This document shows, in pieces, positions 61,506 through 64,000 of a stretch of 64,000 bases of DNA. The stretch is taken from positions 438,762 to 502,761 of the forward strand of contig NZ_JAWRCU010000005.1 in the NCBI RefSeq assembly GCF_033542235.1, read 5' to 3'. A model generated the notes under the pieces. The model ran no database searches and had not been told where the DNA came from. It saw only the letters and a program-made list of their open reading frames with translations. The stretch is from JAWRCU01 sp033542235 (lineage in GTDB: Bacteria; Pseudomonadota; Alphaproteobacteria; Rhizobiales; Rhizobiaceae). Made by a program: the position numbers and the translations under genes. Position 1 is the stretch's first letter. Every line of letters begins with the position of its first letter.

Positions 61506-61717
61506 GGCCCGCTCCTGGGTCCTGCAATGGTTAAGCGACCGTTACCACAGCAGTTCCGGTAATGCACGCAACCGGAAGCATTAGCAGATCGTGATGCACC
61601 GAAACTGTCGGATCCAGAGCATGATGTCGAGAAGCTGCCGGCGAACGCAGTTTCTCGGGCTTGCAACGCCCGTGCCGTGTGGCCTAATCGGGTTGCGAGG
61701 CAATCGAGAAGTTCATC

Positions 61718-61981
61718 ATGGCCGCCAGGAGGCGTTATAACCGAGCGCGACATTCCTTTCGCAGCCGCACGATCATGTTCGGGCTTCTCGCGCTGATCAT
61801 CTGGGCGGCGTTCTCGCTGGCATTGCCGCTCGCAGAAACGCATGCCGAGCCGACGCTCTTCGGCCTGCCATTCCGGGCGGGGCTCGCTCTGCCCGTTGGG
61901 CTGCCCGCCTTCGTGCTGGCGATGTTCTGGTTAGCCTTTCGCCAGAACCTTGAAGACGAACGGTCCCGCGACGATGGTTGA
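61718..61981 (+). CDS. Small membrane subunit of a sodium/solute symporter (DUF4212-like)
   Basis: An 87-residue protein with two membrane helices: TIMFGLLALIIWAAFSLAL and GLALPVGLPAFVLAMFWLAF. A basic N-terminus and an acidic tail (RQNLEDERSRDDG) frame them. Layout and position immediately before an SSS-family transporter match the small DUF4212 partner of such symporters. ATG 61718 is used; ATG 61775 is an alternative. It overlaps the symporter start by 8 bases, so translation is coupled. Confidence 0.75.
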   Translation: MAARRRYNRARHSFRSRTIMFGLLALIIWAAFSLALPLAETHAEPTLFGLPFRAGLALPVGLPAFVLAMFWLAFRQNLEDERSRDDG

Positions 61982-63803
61982 TCTGGCCAGGCGATCCCCT
62001 GCTACGCTCGCGGAGCCGGTAAGGCCGACGCGCAGCGGTGCCGCTGCGGGCGTGGTTGCCTTCATCTTCGCCCTTGCACTGTTGGCACTCGCCGTCGAGA
62101 CGCTCTCTCAGGTCGGCGTGAGCCAATCGATCCTTGTGTGGCTCATCGTCGCCTTCGCACTCGTTGTGCCGGCGTTGGCGGCGCTTTCGACCAGGACGAT
62201 CACTCGGACAGAATTCGCCGTGGCCGGCAGGCGGATCGCCACCGCCGAGAACACGGCCGCGACGGTTGCAGCGCTGTTCGGCGGGGTCTTTGCTGTTGGG
62301 CTTGCTGCCGCGTTTTTCCGCGGCGAAGCGGAAATGTCGACTTTGGCCCTTGGGCTTTGCGGCGGCTGCCTTGTAAGCGGCGTGCTCTTCGCGCCCTATT
62401 TCCGCCGAAGCGCTGCACAGTCGCTCGGCGATTTCCTCGCTCAGCGCTTCGGCGGCAAGGCGGTTCCGGCGCTTAGCGGCATCATTGCCGTCGCGGCGCT
62501 CTTTCCTATGCTGCTCGCCGAGCTTTCCGTAGCCGGCATGGTCGGCAACTGGACGCTGGGCATCGGCACATCCGCTGCTGTGGTCATCGCCGCGGTCCTT
62601 ATGCTGGCGCCGCCTCTGCTCGGCGGCATGCATGGTCTGACGGTGGCCGGTGTACTGCAGTTCGTGCTGATGCTGGCCGCGCTGACCTTCACCTCGATAT
62701 GGATATCCGTAGCGACGACAGGCCATATGCTGCCGCTCGCCGGCTATGTCGCCGCTTCTGCAAGCCTGGATGAAATCAACGCCTCAGGCTACGGCCTGCT
62801 CTCGCGAGCGCCTCCATGGGGCCTTGCCGGGATGGGCCTCTGCGTGACCCTCGGCATTGCCGTCTTCCCGTCTCTGTTGCAGAGGTCGGCGGCGGCGCGC
62901 TCGACAAGCTCTGCGCGCTCGTCCATCGCCTGGGCGCTGCTTTTCGTGGCCCTGTTCTCGGTCGCCAGCGCTTCGATGGCGGCGGTGGCGAAATGGATCG
63001 TGGTCGAGAGTCCCGCACGTGCCGGATCGATCGCGGAACTCGTCTCGCAGCCATGGGTGGTCGACTGGATTGCCCATGGCGAGACGCTGGTCACACTTTG
63101 CCGAGAGCCGGCCAGCCAGGCCGGCATTGCCTGCACGGGTCCCTTGCAGCCCGGTGATCTCGCTGTCGAGCCCGAAATTGCCCTGCTGGCCGCTCCGCAG
63201 ATCGCCGGCGCACCTCCACTCATCGCGATGCTTGTCAGTGTGGGCTGCCTTGTAGCGGCGATCGCCGGCGGTTCGCTGCTGATCTTCGCTATCGGCCGCG
63301 CACTGGGCCATGATGTCATCTCTCGACTGGTCATGCCGGGCGCGTCAGTCTCCAGACGGCTGCTTGTCGAGCGCCTCGCGCTTGTCCTTGCGACGGTCCT
63401 TGCCGTCTACGCGGCAGATCATCCGCCAGCAGATTATTTCAGGTTGATGTTGATCTCGCTGTCGATCTCGGCCTCCGGGCTTTTTCCCGCACTGCTGGTC
63501 GGCATCTGGTGGCCTCGCGCAAACTGGTTCGGTGCGCTTGCCGGCATGCTTACCGGCTTCGCTACAGCTGGCTATCTCGCCATTGCCAACCTGTACAGCC
63601 CAGGCCTGTTTGCTCCACTGGAGCGGGCTGGGCTCGCGGATCTGGCAAGCATCGGCATTGATCGGGCCGCTCTCCTTGCCGTGCCGGTGGCATTGCTGGC
63701 CGCCCTCCTGGCGGGCCTCGCGACGCCTCGCCCGAAACCAGCTCAACGCGCCTTTGCCGAGGCGCTCCTCGCGCCTCACGACATGCCGGATGACGAAGGC
63801 TAG
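61974..63803 (+). CDS. Sodium:solute symporter family transporter
   Basis: A 609-residue polytopic carrier of the SSS family with about thirteen helices. Recognisable parts: FAVAGRRIATAENTAATVAA (the usual G-R region after helix 1), RSAAQSLGDFLAQRFGGKAV, and GLGITLG-type motifs rendered here as AGMGLCVTLGIAVFPSLLQR. It probably takes up a small organic acid such as acetate, pyruvate or lactate with sodium, as paired DUF4212/SSS systems do; the substrate is inferred. ATG 61974 is preferred, with ATG 61950 as an alternative. Confidence 0.87.
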   Translation: MVDLARRSPATLAEPVRPTRSGAAAGVVAFIFALALLALAVETLSQVGVSQSILVWLIVAFALVVPALAALSTRTITRTEFAVAGRRIATAENTAATVAALFGGVFAVGLAAAFFRGEAEMSTLALGLCGGCLVSGVLFAPYFRRSAAQSLGDFLAQRFGGKAVPALSGIIAVAALFPMLLAELSVAGMVGNWTLGIGTSAAVVIAAVLMLAPPLLGGMHGLTVAGVLQFVLMLAALTFTSIWISVATTGHMLPLAGYVAASASLDEINASGYGLLSRAPPWGLAGMGLCVTLGIAVFPSLLQRSAAARSTSSARSSIAWALLFVALFSVASASMAAVAKWIVVESPARAGSIAELVSQPWVVDWIAHGETLVTLCREPASQAGIACTGPLQPGDLAVEPEIALLAAPQIAGAPPLIAMLVSVGCLVAAIAGGSLLIFAIGRALGHDVISRLVMPGASVSRRLLVERLALVLATVLAVYAADHPPADYFRLMLISLSISASGLFPALLVGIWWPRANWFGALAGMLTGFATAGYLAIANLYSPGLFAPLERAGLADLASIGIDRAALLAVPVALLAALLAGLATPRPKPAQRAFAEALLAPHDMPDDEG

Positions 63804-63896
63804 CACATGATCCCAAATGGAAGGTCAGCGCAGCAAGACGTTGCAGGCCTTCTGGATAAGATCACGTTGCCTAGTCGACCGTGAACTATTGCGATT

Positions 63897-64000
63897 TCAC
63901 GTTGATACGAGGCGAAGCTGAGTGCTGAAGGCAGCCAGCATCAGGCACAGCAAAAGACTGAGCCAGCGGATGAGGCGGCGGAAGTTGTAGCCGGCGGCGG
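63897..64000 (-). mobile_element. 3' end of an IS5-type transposase gene
   Basis: The minus strand ends a frame with AAGYNFRRLIRWLSLLLCLM and a short Leu-rich tail, stopping with TGA at 63899-63897. AAGYNF(R/x)LLLRWL is the usual C-terminus of IS5-family transposases. The gene and the rest of the element lie beyond the right edge, so intactness cannot be judged. The element's terminal repeat should lie between 63804 and 63896, but I could not define it. Confidence 0.7.

Overview
The window reads as a chromosomal segment of a GC-rich alphaproteobacterium of the order Hyphomicrobiales (Rhizobiales), most likely Mesorhizobium or a near relative. This placement is inference. It rests on the queA-tgt, paired cyclophilin, coaD, gyrA gene order, on nnr-glnB-glnA followed by glnII with its divergent inhibitor gene gstI, on BA14K-type secreted proteins, on a 504-residue MatB and on rhizobial intergenic palindromes. 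No rRNA is present. One tRNA (Lys, TTT) is.

Bases 1-23000 hold an exopolysaccharide locus of the Wzx/Wzy type, closest in logic to the rhizobial exo system. It has an ExoY-like initiating sugar transferase, at least five glycosyltransferases, an FkbM methyltransferase, a polysaccharide deacetylase, an ExoF-like export protein, an O-antigen ligase/polymerase-like membrane protein, a Wzx flippase, a DUF4091 secreted glycoside-hydrolase-like protein, a Wzz-type chain-length protein, a nucleotide-sugar dehydrogenase, a UDP-uronate epimerase and an asparagine-synthase-like amidotransferase. The co-polymerase is split. The membrane part (14262-15290) has no kinase domain, and the separate cytoplasmic part (8460-9131) has a BY-kinase-like fold whose ATP-binding motifs are all lost.

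Bases 23000-32000 are mixed: a second-type ftsH, a lone malonyl-CoA synthetase (matB), a flotillin/NfeD-like pair, an IS481-family transposase remnant beside tRNA-Lys, and two small secreted proteins, one of them BA14K. Bases 32000-36200 carry glpK, glpD and glpR, with a clear palindromic operator before glpR and a strong promoter before glpD. Bases 36400-43200 carry a LuxR-type regulator, a PLP decarboxylase and the complete Anbu operon (ATP-grasp, alpha-E, transglutaminase, Anbu peptidase).

Bases 43500-54500 are housekeeping: tgt, queA, two cyclophilins, coaD, a GNAT acetyltransferase, gyrA (TTG start behind a tiny leader frame) and the bifunctional NAD(P)HX repair gene nnr. Bases 54500-60900 form a nitrogen-assimilation block. 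It has glnB-glnA with a sigma-54-like promoter, then glnII with a perfect sigma-54 promoter and divergent gstI. Between them lie a DUF1476 paralogue with a coupled small frame and a TPR protein. The right end holds a small membrane protein, a DUF4212-like/SSS sodium symporter pair and the 3' end of an IS5-type transposase.
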